A DNA stretch of 64,000 nucleotides from Gonocerus acuteangulatus (lineage: Eukaryota > Arthropoda > Insecta > Hemiptera > Coreidae), in assembly GCA_946811695.1 (NCBI GenBank), contig OX328126.1, positions 87,276,151 through 87,340,150 of the forward strand, in the 5' to 3' direction. Positions 11,276 through 21,778 of the stretch are shown here, piece by piece (position 1 is the first letter of the stretch; every line of letters begins with the position of its first letter). The position numbers and the translations under genes are program-made. The notes beneath the pieces were generated by a model. That model made no database searches. It was not told the origin of the DNA and saw only the letters and a program-made list of their open reading frames with translations.

Positions 11276-11888
11276 TAGGGATGGGCGATAGTCGATAGTT
11301 CTGCACTATCGATAGGCCGATACTATCAGTTAAAATATATCGATACTATCAATAGTTATTCGATAGTTGCTTCCCCTATTCCTTACATACCTTTGCTATA
11401 AAGAATTTAATGTTATTGAATCGAATTATCTATTACTTGCAGGATTAGGTATATTTATAAGATTACTCAAAGGTTTAAAACGAAAAACGAATTTATTTAA
11501 ATTTATGAAAAGCATTTCCAAAGAATATTTTAGTTGAACTCCTTGAGCCGCATATTACAAGAAAACAACTTTTCCGCTTTTCTTTGGCTCTGTCTGTTCT
11601 CCTGCTCAGAAATGATTTTCCCAGTGGCTCAAAATACACGTTCGAATGCTACAGACGAGCCTGGAACACAAAGGAATTTCCTGGCTACATTCTGTAGTTT
11701 GTTGTATTCACCAGAAGCTTCGTTTTCAGTATTTAATTCACCAGACGTACCAAAGCCCTCCAGATGAGAACTTCAGTTCTAAAAAAAAAGTAAAAAATCT
11801 ATCGATAGATCATGATATCGCTAGCTACTATCGATAGTCATGAACTATCGATATGTCGATAGTAACTATCAACTATCACCCATCCCTA
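11276..11888 (-). mobile_element. hAT-type DNA transposon, internally deleted
   Basis: Terminal inverted repeats TAGGGATGGGCGATAGT and ACTATCACCCATCCCTA flank 613 bp. The 8-bp flanks gtctagac and gtctaaac (one mismatch) are the expected hAT target duplication. Inside, only the C-terminal dimerisation domain of the transposase survives. Confidence 0.9.
11530..11725 (-). pseudogene. hAT transposase C-terminal dimerisation domain (broken)
   Basis: On the minus strand one frame reads LQNVARKFLCVPGSSVAFER then VF*ATGKIISEQENRQ, ending KAEKLFSCNMRLKEFN and a stop at 11530-11532. The motif FLxxPxSSVxxERVFSxxGxII is the diagnostic hAT C-terminal block. A TGA replaces the Ser codon after ERVF. The catalytic and BED zinc-finger parts are absent, so no active transposase can be made. 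Confidence 0.88.
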
Positions 11889-12420
11889 GTCTAAACGTGG
11901 CCCTACTTGTGGAAGTTTCTCCTCCTCTAGTTGAGGCTGTAAGTTTTACACTTGTAGCTTGTTCCCATGAATTTGCAACAAAAAGGTGTGAAACATGTAG
12001 GGAAGAAATTTAGTCAGTGTAACTATCTAGTGAAGATTTTATTATTTGAACTTCCGTCTAGCGCGAATATTTAAAAATAAATTCACAGGGGGAGTTGGGC
12101 GCATCGGTCAGGAGATCACAAGACAGCAACCCTCCGTTTAAAGTTCTTCAATTATAAAGGTCCGTTTGATGTTCGAAGAGGAATGAAGAGACGCCATGTT
12201 TTCCTGGGGATATTCCTCTTATAAAGAGAAGTCTTCTAATGATTCGGCTTTGTGTGGGTTCTCTTCGGAGAATCTACTAATGAGGCGGCCATATTGCACA
12301 TCTCACAACATCTATTTCTTAGGATTCATGTTCGCTATCTGCATGGAAATATTTTCTTTTTACAGGAAACTTATTACTAAATGTAGCTGTATAGCAGTCT
12401 AAAAATCAAAATATTGTTAA
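11889..12420. other. No recognisable feature
   Basis: Intronic-looking sequence; no recognised element or exon. Confidence 0.4.
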
Positions 12421-12572
12421 TAGTTTAGGGTCATTCCATTTCAAATCACCCAATATTTTAATGAAATGTCACCCATGATTTTAGATTTTCGTGAAACTTT
12501 GCACATTTGCTTATACTTATGCCCCAAGAATATCTGTGAAGTTTTACTGTTCTAGGCTATATACTTTTTCTT

Positions 12573-13362
12573 GGGTCTTTTTGCGAAGACCACATCCAGT
12601 TACTTTTGAAGTAGCAGTAGTGATTGTATCAGTGATTTAGCGCATGCGCATAACTCCTTTGCCTTCCTATTGGAGGATTGGATGACCAATTGCATTCGTT
12701 CTTGCTGGGAGTAAAGTAACCTTCAACAGTGAATTAGCTTTTGTTTATGAAAAAGCTCTACTTATGTTTGTGAGAAAAATGAGTCTTTTACAATTAGTTC
12801 GCGATGTTCCTGACAAAGTAAAAGGGATTGGTTTCTTACTGGGAAAAATTAATGGAATCCTATTAATTTTAGCGAGTTGAATAGACTAGAGTCGCTACAA
12901 TTAATATAATTCTATTAATTGGGAGTTGGATTGACTAGGGTTTTGATATCTTCTTGAGCGAGCGGAGCGTAGCATAGCAAGCGGAAACGCATAGCATGTA
13001 ATGCCTAATAAATGTAAAATATCCAAAAAAGAGAGAGAGAGAGAAAAGGAATAAAATATGTTAGTTTACAAATAACATTGTTTGTTATCCTTCATAACCT
13101 GCAAAACAGTCAACTTTAAAGCATAATAACTTATTTCATAGTTGAGAGAATTGATTTTGATCATATTAACCTTTTTATTAATAAATATTGCTTGCCATTA
13201 TCTAATATGAATTATAACCGTAGATAACGAGTCAAGAAGTAGTAGATAACCAGCAAAGAACCTATAAGCTAATCAGTAAGCTTATCAGCGAGTACGAGTA
13301 ACTGTTATAAATCACTACTGCTACTTCAAAAGTAACTGGATGTGGTCTTCGCAAAAAGACCC
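12573..13362. mobile_element. hAT-like MITE, copy 1 (790 bp)
   Basis: Inverted ends GGGTCTTTTTGCGAAGACC over at least 50 bp, closing with its mirror at 13362. Flanks are tttttctt and tttctt, consistent with an 8-bp target duplication that lost two T's. The second copy lies at 31572 in the opposite orientation. No transposase. Confidence 0.85.
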
Positions 13363-14369
13363 TTTCTTTAATCCAATTTTAAAAATATTAATATTGTGAT
13401 AATTTGGTTTCACAGAATCGCTTGCGGGAAATGAGTAATATTTACAGAAACTATAATATTTCAGGTATCAATAAAGATTTTGATCTGGAAATCTTTTCGT
13501 AGTTTAACAGAAGTACGCACTTTACAAAAATGCAGTCATTTAAATAGCCATAGTATTACAAAAAAATTATAAAATTCATATTGATTGACATTATTGTGGT
13601 TTTTGAAACTAAAACAAGGGTTTACAAAAACGCTTGTAACTTTTTTCTCCAAAATGCTGGGAAGCTGGAAAAGGTTTCAAATAAACCCTAAGATTATGAG
13701 CTTTTTATTAACATAAAAACATTAATGGCGTTTGTTAAAACACCACCAAATGTGAAACCATTTAATTGAAAATGTCATTATTTAAAAATGGATCCTCAAA
13801 AACTCCATTTAGTTTTTTATATTAATAAAAAGCTCATAATCTTAGGGTTTATTTGAAACCTTTTCCAGCTTCCCAGCATTTTGGAGAAAAACGTTACAAG
13901 AATTTTTGTAAACCCTTGTTTTAGTTTGAAAAAACCACAATAATGTCAAGCAATATGAATTTTATATTTTTTTATGGAGTCGGCCATTAGTCGTTGAAGG
14001 TGACACATCTCTATTTAGTGCTCTATTTTGTAATCAACATTTACTTGGTTCTACTAGGAATTCCAGCACAAAAAGTGGTAGAATTAGTGTAGTGATAGTG
14101 GAGCAGGTGTGTGTGCAGTTTCGAGAAATTTCATCAGACCAGTGACCGGCAAAGTGTGAGTTTATTTTATTCACCTATTAGATATTTAACCCTTGCCTCT
14201 AGCGTCGCCTAGTGGTGGGGGGCCGGCCATACCTCCTACTTCCTGTATCACTCAGCTGGTGATTGCCTTTTAAATCTACGAGTATTATCTTTTCAGCTCC
14301 TTCACCAGGTCGGCTCAGATTACAATTATATTCTATATATTTCTGTTCTTTTTTTTTATGGATTAAAAT

Positions 14370-15815
14370 ATGGAGCAAAAAATGTTAAATGAAAACTTAC
14401 TCACTGAAAACCCTGCTATGGAAGAATCCTCTCTCGCGAGTAGCCTGGAACTCACAACACAAGACGAATCTGAGTCTAATCTAGAACATGGAGTTGATAG
14501 GAGAAGTAAACGGAAAAGAAAACTAACGAAGACCAAGTCTCCCACAAACAGATCGTCCAAAATTGAGGAAGACAAATATTTTCTCAGACCAAGAGGGAAA
14601 AAATCACTTCTCACAAACCTCAGCCAAGAAAACAAAAATACTCTCAACAAAAGTGCATCTACCTCACAGACAAAACAATCAAGCAATGGGGACAATAAAC
14701 TAAAAGAAAAATCAAATCAGTATACGAATCCACCACATGATAAGCCACCGCCTATATTCGTTCGAAATATTACGGATTTCAAAAGATTTTGCAATAAATT
14801 GAAAATAATTGCTGCTAATAAATTTTCCTGCAAAACGAGATTCAACGATACAGCTATATATCCCACAGATAGCAATGCTTATAGGGAAATCACTCACTAT
14901 CTCAATAAAATTGAAGCAGATTTTCATTGCTATCAACTGAAGGAAGATAAAACATTCAGAGTAGTTATACGGAATCTACACCCTTCAACACCTGCTGATG
15001 ACATCATCGATGAACTAAAAGACAAAGGTTACAACGTGAAACAAGTTCACAATGTAAAACACCCTGCCACCAAAACTCCATTTCCACTGTTTTTCATTGA
15101 TTTAGCTAAAGAAGAAAAGAGCAGAGAGATATTTAAAGAAAGGTTTCTCCTTTATACTCAAATAAAAGTTGAGGAGCCACGACAACGCCGAAATGAGATC
15201 CCACAGTGCTTCAAATGCTTAGAATATGGACATACTCACAACTATTGCTATCATGCACCAAAGTGTGTTAAGTGCGGAGAAGAACACATGTCCCAAAATT
15301 GTACCCTGCCAAACGATGCAAAAGCCAAGTGTGCAAACTGCCAGGAAGAGCATCCCGCCACCTACCGCGGATGTAAAATTTATAAATCCATGCAAAGCTT
15401 TCGCAACTTACGCCTCAGACAACCAACTGCTGCTCTACAAGAGAAATCTTCCCATCTACCTCAAGCAGCACAGAACATCGCAAGGAAGGAATACAAGGCT
15501 ATCAACCCAGGACTCACATACTCCTCAGCCACCAGACAACAGGAAGCCTCCACATCTCATGTAAGTCCCAATGTAACCCAAAACCCTCCAACTGCCCAAG
15601 AAACTCAAGCTATTCCTCAACCTCTTCCACAGAGACCTCTTCCTTCCAGACAAGGTCTGCCTACCAATAATCCTGAACCTCTCCAACACGCCCAACCCTT
15701 TGATCCCAACGCCCTCTTCCAATCCTTCTTCGATAGACTCGAATCCCTTATTACACCTTTAATTTCCCTACTGACTACCTTTATGCAACAATGCCTTCCT
15801 AAACTCCTAAAATGA
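14370..15815 (+). CDS. Jockey LINE ORF1, gag-like RNA-binding protein
   Basis: A 481-residue protein that packages the LINE RNA. A basic, Ser/Lys/Asn-rich N-terminus (about 1-110) is followed by a region typical of insect LINE gag (about 185-275, FRVVIRNLHPSTPADDI...). Then come zinc knuckles: CFKCLEYGHTHNYC, CVKCGEEHMSQNC and a third cluster beginning CANCQEEHPATYRGC, at about residues 278-340. The C-terminal 120 residues are Pro/Gln-rich with a hydrophobic end (PLISLLTTFMQQCLPKLLK). Length and domain order are normal for Jockey ORF1. Its stop overlaps the ORF2 start (ATGA), suggesting termination-reinitiation. No sign of decay. Confidence 0.93.
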   Translation: MEQKMLNENLLTENPAMEESSLASSLELTTQDESESNLEHGVDRRSKRKRKLTKTKSPTNRSSKIEEDKYFLRPRGKKSLLTNLSQENKNTLNKSASTSQTKQSSNGDNKLKEKSNQYTNPPHDKPPPIFVRNITDFKRFCNKLKIIAANKFSCKTRFNDTAIYPTDSNAYREITHYLNKIEADFHCYQLKEDKTFRVVIRNLHPSTPADDIIDELKDKGYNVKQVHNVKHPATKTPFPLFFIDLAKEEKSREIFKERFLLYTQIKVEEPRQRRNEIPQCFKCLEYGHTHNYCYHAPKCVKCGEEHMSQNCTLPNDAKAKCANCQEEHPATYRGCKIYKSMQSFRNLRLRQPTAALQEKSSHLPQAAQNIARKEYKAINPGLTYSSATRQQEASTSHVSPNVTQNPPTAQETQAIPQPLPQRPLPSRQGLPTNNPEPLQHAQPFDPNALFQSFFDRLESLITPLISLLTTFMQQCLPKLLK

Positions 15816-18529
15816 TTTCTTCAACCTGTCAAACCCTCTCCATCCTCCTCTGGAATTCTAATGGCTTACTATCCCGAAAACATGAACTAGAACTTCTACT
15901 AACTGACAAACATATTGACATAGTACTATTAACAGAAACACACCTATGTCCACAACACACATATACCACACCAGGATACAGGACCTATAGGACAGATCAT
16001 CCAGACATGACAGGACACGGTGGAACAGCTATTCTAATAAAATCCTCGTTATCCCACCACCTTCACTTGACCCTCTCAAGTGAATCATACCAACTTACAT
16101 CCGTATCAGTCAAAATGCACCCTCATCCTATTATCTTTGCTTCCGTCTATTGCCCTCCTAATAAAAGAATTTATCATCCAGATTTCCTCACCATTTTCCG
16201 TTCCTTAGGCCCTCACTTCGTCGCAGGGGGAGACTACAATGCGAAGCATATTCAATGGGGAAGCAGAATTACCAACTCCAGAGGTCGCGTGCTAAACGAT
16301 ATCATACACTCCGAAAACTACCTTTTTCTTTCCCAACCTAATCCTACCTACTGGCCTTCCGACCTAAACAGAATCCCCGATATTGTTGACTTCTTCGTCT
16401 CTTCTGGCTTAGGAGGCATTTACTCTTCGGTGAAGACTCTTGATGACCTTTCCTCTGATCACTCTCCTCTCCTTCTTACCCTTAGTTCCTCTCCGATCCC
16501 CCTTCCTCCTAAACCTACTCTTACCCCTGGACCTGTGGACTGGCCATTGTTTCAATCAACAGTAGACTGTTTTATTGATCTGAAAGCAGCACTGAAAACA
16601 CAACAGGACGTGGATAGAGCTGCAGAAATAGTTACACAGGCCATACAATTCAGCATGAAAGTCGCAAGCAAGCAACGTAAACCAACGCCCTCTCCTCAAC
16701 ATTCAAAACTCCCTCCTCAAATCCTTGAACTCTTGTCAGCAAAACGCAGAGCACGAGCCCAATGGCAGAGATCCCGATACCCTTCCGATAAAACCTTATT
16801 CAACAACCTGACGAGACGGCTAAAAGACGAACTTAAAAAATTTCGAACTGACAATTACGATACTTACCTTTCCTCCCTCTCCACCAGTGACAACTCCCTA
16901 TGGCAAGCAACAAAGCACATCTTAAAATTCCAACCGACCTCATCTCCTTTACGCCAAGAGAATGGTTCCTGGGCCCGAAGTGACGAGGAAAAAGCAACAT
17001 TATTTGCCGACCATCTCCAATCCGTATTCACTCCAAATCCTGAAACTAATCCCACATTCACTACTGAAATCCTGAACTCTCTTGATGAACCTCTTCCTCT
17101 TTCGAAACCACCTAAATCCATCAGTCCTGCAGATGTCAAGTATACAATTCACCATCTCCCTCTTAAGAAATCTCCTGGTCCTGATCTAATAACTGCCAAT
17201 ATCCTTCGACACCTGTCACACAAAACCCTGATGTTCCTTACCCTAATATTTAATAGCATCCTTCGTACTACTCGATTTCCCTCATCCTGGAAGCATTCCG
17301 AAGTAATCCTTATTCCAAAACCCCTTAAATCTCCAATACTTGCCAGCTCCTATCGCCCTATTAGCCTACTCCCAATAATTTCAAAAGTATTTGAAAAACT
17401 CCTGTACAGAAGACTCCTACCCATAGTAAACTCAAACGATAAAATCCCTGATCACCAGTTTGGCTTCCGCACCCAGCATTCCACTACCCAACAAGTCTTT
17501 CGTGTAGTTGACACCATTTCATCCACACTTGAGCAAAAAGGTTTTTGTTCCGGGGTCTTCCTTGACGTGGCACAGGCCTTTGATCGAGTGTGGCATCCCG
17601 GACTCCTTCACAAACTCAAAACACTCCTTCCTTTCCATTTCTATCTTATCCTACAATCATACCTTGAAAATCGTACATTCCATATCAAATACGGCTCTTC
17701 AATTTCCTCTCCTCGAACCATTAAAGCAGGTGTTCCCCAAGGCAGCATTCTAGCTCCTCTCCTTTATTCTATATTTACGTCAGATATCCCAACAACCCCA
17801 AATATCGTCACTTGTACATTTGCCGATGACACTGCATTCCTTATATCCTCTCCCGACCCTAAATTGGCATCTGAAAAACTTCAAAACTACCTTAATGACG
17901 TCGAGAAATGGGTCAACAAATGGAGGATTCAAATGAACCCAGAGAAATGTACGCATGTAACTTTCGCCCTGCGACGAGCTGAGTGCCCTCCTGTAAAAAT
18001 CCACAATATCCCAATACCCCAATCTAACGAGGTTCGATATTTAGGATTCCACCTCGACAAGCGACTTACCTGGAAAACACACATAAAACACAAGAGACAA
18101 GAACTGAACAAACGCTTCGGACTTCTCCGACGACTAATTGGACTCAAATCAAAACTAGACACAAAAAACAAACTGACAATATACAAGACCATAATAAGAC
18201 CGATATGGACATACGGCATAGAACTTTGGGGATCAGCTAAGCCATCAAATATAAAAATTATCCAACGTTTCCAATCTAAAGTCCTCCGTAAAATCCTTAA
18301 CGCTCCTTTCTACGTTTCAAACCTGACCATCCATCGAGACACTGATATACCCTTTGTCCATGAATTAGCCAAATCCCGATTCCTGACCTTTTTCTCAAAA
18401 CTCCCAGCCCACCCCAATCCTCTTGGTAGATCCCTCTCTTCCAACGTCATCCCAGATAATCCTCCTCGACGCCTTCGCCGCCATTGGCCACGAGACAATT
18501 TACTACTGGTTAATTTGCCTGACTCATAA
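15812..18529 (+). CDS. Jockey LINE ORF2, endonuclease and reverse transcriptase
   Basis: A 905-residue polyprotein that nicks target DNA and reverse-transcribes the LINE RNA. The exonuclease/endonuclease/phosphatase domain (about 1-225) shows LLWNSNGL, LLTETHL, VYCPPNK, GGDYNAKHIQWGS and SDHSPLLL. The reverse transcriptase (about 490-750) shows YRPISLLPIISKVFEKLL, GFRTQHSTTQQ, FLDVAQAFDRVWHPGL, AGVPQGSILAPLLY and the catalytic CTFADDTAFL near residue 670. The C-terminal part has IWTYGIELWG and RFQSKVLRKILNAPFYV, as in Jockey elements. There is no RNase H domain, as expected for this clade. The start was chosen at the ATG overlapping the ORF1 stop. All motifs are intact, so recent activity is plausible. 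Confidence 0.95.
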   Translation: MISSTCQTLSILLWNSNGLLSRKHELELLLTDKHIDIVLLTETHLCPQHTYTTPGYRTYRTDHPDMTGHGGTAILIKSSLSHHLHLTLSSESYQLTSVSVKMHPHPIIFASVYCPPNKRIYHPDFLTIFRSLGPHFVAGGDYNAKHIQWGSRITNSRGRVLNDIIHSENYLFLSQPNPTYWPSDLNRIPDIVDFFVSSGLGGIYSSVKTLDDLSSDHSPLLLTLSSSPIPLPPKPTLTPGPVDWPLFQSTVDCFIDLKAALKTQQDVDRAAEIVTQAIQFSMKVASKQRKPTPSPQHSKLPPQILELLSAKRRARAQWQRSRYPSDKTLFNNLTRRLKDELKKFRTDNYDTYLSSLSTSDNSLWQATKHILKFQPTSSPLRQENGSWARSDEEKATLFADHLQSVFTPNPETNPTFTTEILNSLDEPLPLSKPPKSISPADVKYTIHHLPLKKSPGPDLITANILRHLSHKTLMFLTLIFNSILRTTRFPSSWKHSEVILIPKPLKSPILASSYRPISLLPIISKVFEKLLYRRLLPIVNSNDKIPDHQFGFRTQHSTTQQVFRVVDTISSTLEQKGFCSGVFLDVAQAFDRVWHPGLLHKLKTLLPFHFYLILQSYLENRTFHIKYGSSISSPRTIKAGVPQGSILAPLLYSIFTSDIPTTPNIVTCTFADDTAFLISSPDPKLASEKLQNYLNDVEKWVNKWRIQMNPEKCTHVTFALRRAECPPVKIHNIPIPQSNEVRYLGFHLDKRLTWKTHIKHKRQELNKRFGLLRRLIGLKSKLDTKNKLTIYKTIIRPIWTYGIELWGSAKPSNIKIIQRFQSKVLRKILNAPFYVSNLTIHRDTDIPFVHELAKSRFLTFFSKLPAHPNPLGRSLSSNVIPDNPPRRLRRHWPRDNLLLVNLPDS

Positions 18530-18746
18530 AATAATGTAAATAGTGTAAATATTGTAAATAATGTATATAGTTTAAAAAAGAGACCAATTTTTAATTAAAG
18601 AAAGAAATACAATAACTTTCATTGGGAGTGGCAGGAATGTCTGCCTCCTCCCCTCATCTCATTCACTATGTTTTATGTATATTTTGACCAATTTTACTTA
18701 TTGTACATAACTGTACAGATTGTAAATTACCAATAAAGATCAAAAA

Positions 18747-18786
<40 letters not shown>

Positions 18787-18805
18787 TTTTTTATAATACT
18801 ATGGC

Positions 18806-18808
<3 letters not shown>

Positions 18809-18854
<46 letters not shown>

Positions 18855-21481
18855 GCACTGCAACCACTGGGGTCATTGGTGCCTTGGAAGTATCCTGATC
18901 AGGGAGAAAGACCCCGGGGCGGAGGGAGGCGCAGCAAGGAGAGAGACAGACGCCCAGAAGGGAGAGGGGACAGCCCGAGCCGAGGCAAGAGAGGGGGCCG
19001 GCGTTATCTGGACCTCTATGACAATACAGCGGTAATCCGCAATCTAGATAAGATAGCCAAGCTCCTGTCGGAGATCTGCATGTAAGTGCCACCATCCAGA
19101 TCTCCAGAGCTAGCAGGACCCAGCGGGTCTAGGGTCCAGGATAAGTCAGCCCTACTCCCCACCAACAGCCCGACGTCCACCCCCCACCCCCTCCCAGACA
19201 CCCGCCAATCCCCCCGCCGCGCCACCACCCACCCCCAAGCCCCCCCAGACCAAGGGAGGTGTTAATGGTAGAATTTAGAAATGTTATTCAATAATAAATA
19301 TTGCTATTAGTAATTATTGTAAAATTGCAATTAGTTTTAGAGAGAATCCCTAGAGATCTCTGGGTAGGTCGTAATAATACAAAAAACCTTAGAAATAGCA
19401 AGACAAGAAATTACTTCTTAAGTGTTCTAAATAAGTTTCTTTGTAATACGTCATAATTAAATTACAGATATTATGGACAAAGTAAATATGTTCTATATTT
19501 TCTATGTTGGAACAATACATTATACTAAAGAAAGATGATTAATTTTAGACAGATTAAATTTTATTAGCCAAGGACGTATCATTTAGGAAGGTAAATATTT
19601 TATCTATGTACTCAGAACCTTTACCAAATACTTCTCGCATGTCCGTGGGAAAACCGAGCCTTTCTCTTTCTTCACTGTATCGAATACACTCCGTGAAAAT
19701 ATGTTTTATTGTAAGACGGACATTACAAGTTGAACATAGAGGAGGTTCAGACTCCCCTGCCATCAGGTAACCATGTGTGAGTTTACAATGCCCAATTCTT
19801 AGTCTACTTAGAATAACCTCTTCACGCCTGCTCTCGCGGATTGAACATTTCCAGCTGCATACCTCACTCTTTATTTCCCGCAACTTTTCGCCAAGTTCAA
19901 TGCTGTTCCACTCTTCATGCCATATGTCATACGCTTTACTTTTCACTATAGGGTTAAGATCAGAGAAAGGGACTTGTGAATATGGTATACCTTTAAGAAT
20001 ACCATTTTTTGCAATTTTATCCACATTTACATTTTCTTTAATGTCACAATGACCAGGTATCCATATTAAAATAACTCTTTGGTCTTTTCTTCTGTGATCG
20101 TTTATTTTATTTAAGATATCTATTACAAGAGAATTGTTAGTGTAGAAATTTTGTATAGCTTGTAATGAGGAGAGCGAATCGGTACATATGACAATGGATG
20201 GAGAGGGAGATACAAAGACACATAGGGCTTTATAAATCGCTAGGAGTTCAGCAGTAAAACTAGAGCAGAGTGGGGAGAGGGAAAACATGTACTGGCGGTC
20301 TTGACAGAGTATACCAGCTCCTGCACCTTCAGCATTCTTGGATCCGTCGGTAAATATGAAAGTTGAGTCGGGAAGATCAGATTTGATTTTATTAAATTCA
20401 TTAATATATAGCTCAGGGACAGTATCTTTTTTAATGTGTTTAGTGAGAGACAAATTGATCTGAGGTTTAGCAAGTAGCCATGGAGGATAAGAGGAAAATG
20501 CAGAAGGCTGGATTTTTGTGTTATTAATGTTACTATGATTGAGTAGAGCTTGTGCGCGTACAGGGAAAGGATTCTTAGTATCTAGTGATGAATATAATTG
20601 ATTCCACGTATCTTGCGAAGTTACATGATAAAGAGGGTGATTAAAATTTGATTTAATTTTAAAAAAATACTTAGTGGAAAGTTGTTTTCTCCTTATACTA
20701 AGAGGAAGTTCTCCCGCTTCAACCATAATACTAGGCCCAGGACTTGATCTGAAAGCCCCTAAAGCGATTCTAAGTCCTGTATGTTGTATAGGATTCAGCA
20801 TTTGAATGATTCGTGGGCTAGCCGATCCGTATGCCACACAACCATATTCCAATCTTGACCTCACTAAAGCTCGGTACAGCATGAGCATACTGGTCCTATC
20901 AGCCCCCCATTTAGAATTACTAAGGAGTCTGAGAAGGTTCAAGGACCTCTGACAATTAGCTTTAAGAGATTTTATGTGTTTGATCCATGACAGAGTCTTA
21001 TCAAATGTTAGGCCAAGATATTTAAAATGATCTGTTTGTTGAATGAGTTCACCACTTAGATATAAATTAGGCACTGAATTTGGCTGCCTTTTGCTAAATA
21101 ATAAACATTTTGATTTACGGACTGATATTCTAAAACCATGGTCCATAATCCACGAGCTTATACTATCCAGTGCTTCTTGCATATTCTCATAAAGACTAAT
21201 TACATTTTTAGAGGTCGCTGTGATAGTAATGTCGTCTGCGAAAAACATGGTATTGATGTTATGAGGGAAATTATTTGGGAATCTAAGTAGAGACAAAATA
21301 AAGAGTTTTGCACTTAAGACACCCCCCTGAATGACTCCATTATCCTGGGAGAAGATGTTAGAAAACACGGAGCCAATTCTCACCTTAAATTTTCTGGATG
21401 TCAGAAGGTTTGCAATAAACGACAGAGTATGTCCATTCATTCCTATTTCCCTGGCCGTGTTAAGAATATTTCTACGCCAGG
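18809..21481 (-). mobile_element. 5'-truncated I-like LINE (antisense), with GC-rich 3' UTR
   Basis: The poly(T) tract at 18809-18850 is the poly(A) tail of a minus-strand element whose coding part is 19554-21440. The 11-bp sequence ctatggctact at 18799-18809 and 21482-21492 is the target duplication and lies within the palindrome arm, so this insertion is separate from the adjacent Jockey. The terminal 400 bp of the 3' UTR (about 18850-19250) is very C/G-rich on this strand, unlike the rest. Confidence 0.9.
19554..21440 (-). CDS. LINE ORF2 fragment: partial reverse transcriptase plus RNase H
   Basis: An uninterrupted 628-codon frame; similarity continues upstream to the insertion edge at 21481 (RRNILNTAREIG before the first Met). 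It starts inside the reverse transcriptase: VIQGGVLSAKLF and the catalytic MFFADDITI are present, but the endonuclease and fingers are lost by truncation. Next come FKYLGLTFDKTLSW and YGCVAYGSASPRI. RNase H follows at about residues 360-490 with FTDGSKNAEGAG (Asp), FTAELLAIYKAL (Glu), CTDSLSSLQAI (Asp) and VDKIAKNG (Asp). The C-terminus has the I-like tail LSRLRIGHCKLTHGYLMAG and a CSTCNVRLTIKHIFTEC cluster. Reading frame is intact, so the truncation is recent, but the fragment cannot transpose by itself. Confidence 0.9.
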   Translation of the reverse strand: MNGHTLSFIANLLTSRKFKVRIGSVFSNIFSQDNGVIQGGVLSAKLFILSLLRFPNNFPHNINTMFFADDITITATSKNVISLYENMQEALDSISSWIMDHGFRISVRKSKCLLFSKRQPNSVPNLYLSGELIQQTDHFKYLGLTFDKTLSWIKHIKSLKANCQRSLNLLRLLSNSKWGADRTSMLMLYRALVRSRLEYGCVAYGSASPRIIQMLNPIQHTGLRIALGAFRSSPGPSIMVEAGELPLSIRRKQLSTKYFFKIKSNFNHPLYHVTSQDTWNQLYSSLDTKNPFPVRAQALLNHSNINNTKIQPSAFSSYPPWLLAKPQINLSLTKHIKKDTVPELYINEFNKIKSDLPDSTFIFTDGSKNAEGAGAGILCQDRQYMFSLSPLCSSFTAELLAIYKALCVFVSPSPSIVICTDSLSSLQAIQNFYTNNSLVIDILNKINDHRRKDQRVILIWIPGHCDIKENVNVDKIAKNGILKGIPYSQVPFSDLNPIVKSKAYDIWHEEWNSIELGEKLREIKSEVCSWKCSIRESRREEVILSRLRIGHCKLTHGYLMAGESEPPLCSTCNVRLTIKHIFTECIRYSEERERLGFPTDMREVFGKGSEYIDKIFTFLNDTSLANKI

Positions 21482-21573
21482 CTATGGCTACTTAAATGAC
21501 TGCATTTTTGTAAAGAGTGTACTTCTATTAAACTATGAAAAAAATTCCAGATAAAAATCTTTATTGATAACTG

Positions 21574-21576
<3 letters not shown>

Positions 21577-21633
<57 letters not shown>
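21577..21633. repeat. (TA)n microsatellite
   Basis: About 28 TA steps between the palindrome arm and a hairpin-ended module. Confidence 0.95.
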
Positions 21634-21635
<2 letters not shown>

Positions 21636-21636
<1 letters not shown>

Positions 21637-21778
21637 AATTTGAACCACCATCATTTTCGGTTTCTAGGGGTTCTGAAACGCAAAATTTTCTAGTCGGCAC
21701 TTCTGGATTGCGTCATGAGATCAACCTTATAAGCGGGGTTTCTCCCTATGGGGGAGGGAGGAACCCCGCTAAAATATA
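21636..21778 (+). mobile_element. Hairpin-ended module of (TA)n family
   Basis: caaatttgaaccaccat, then gttctgaaacgc, gtcggcacttctggattgcg and an end hairpin ctccctatgggggagggag followed by aaccccgctaaaa. Same order as the copies at 35924, 39385 and 40150. Confidence 0.75.

Larger units (their letters stand above)
13976..18782 (+). mobile_element. Full-length Jockey-type LINE with intact ORFs
   Basis: A complete non-LTR retrotransposon: 5' UTR of about 390 bp, ORF1 (14370-15815), ORF2 (15812-18529), 3' UTR and a poly(A) tail at about 18750-18782. A perfect 12-bp target duplication ATATTTTTTTAT lies at 13964-13975 and 18783-18794. Both ORFs are free of stops and frameshifts. It runs antisense to the host receptor gene and sits inside a palindromic element. 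Confidence 0.95.
12421..21580. mobile_element. Palindromic (foldback) element split by three insertions
   Basis: The left arm (about 13437-13729) contains aaatagccatagtattac, gacattattgtggtttttga and ccaaaatgctgggaagctgg. The right arm is the mirror, found in pieces: 13819-13975, 18795-18809 and 21482-21580. Joining those pieces restores one continuous arm, so the Jockey LINE and the antisense LINE are later insertions. A hAT-like MITE sits in the left flank. The loop is about 90 bp. Outer limits are uncertain; the right side meets a (TA)n tract. Confidence 0.75.

Noticed and set aside
18801..19085. Frame beginning MATFFFF
   Set aside because: It starts in the palindrome and reads through the poly(T) of the antisense LINE tail into its 3' UTR; not a gene.
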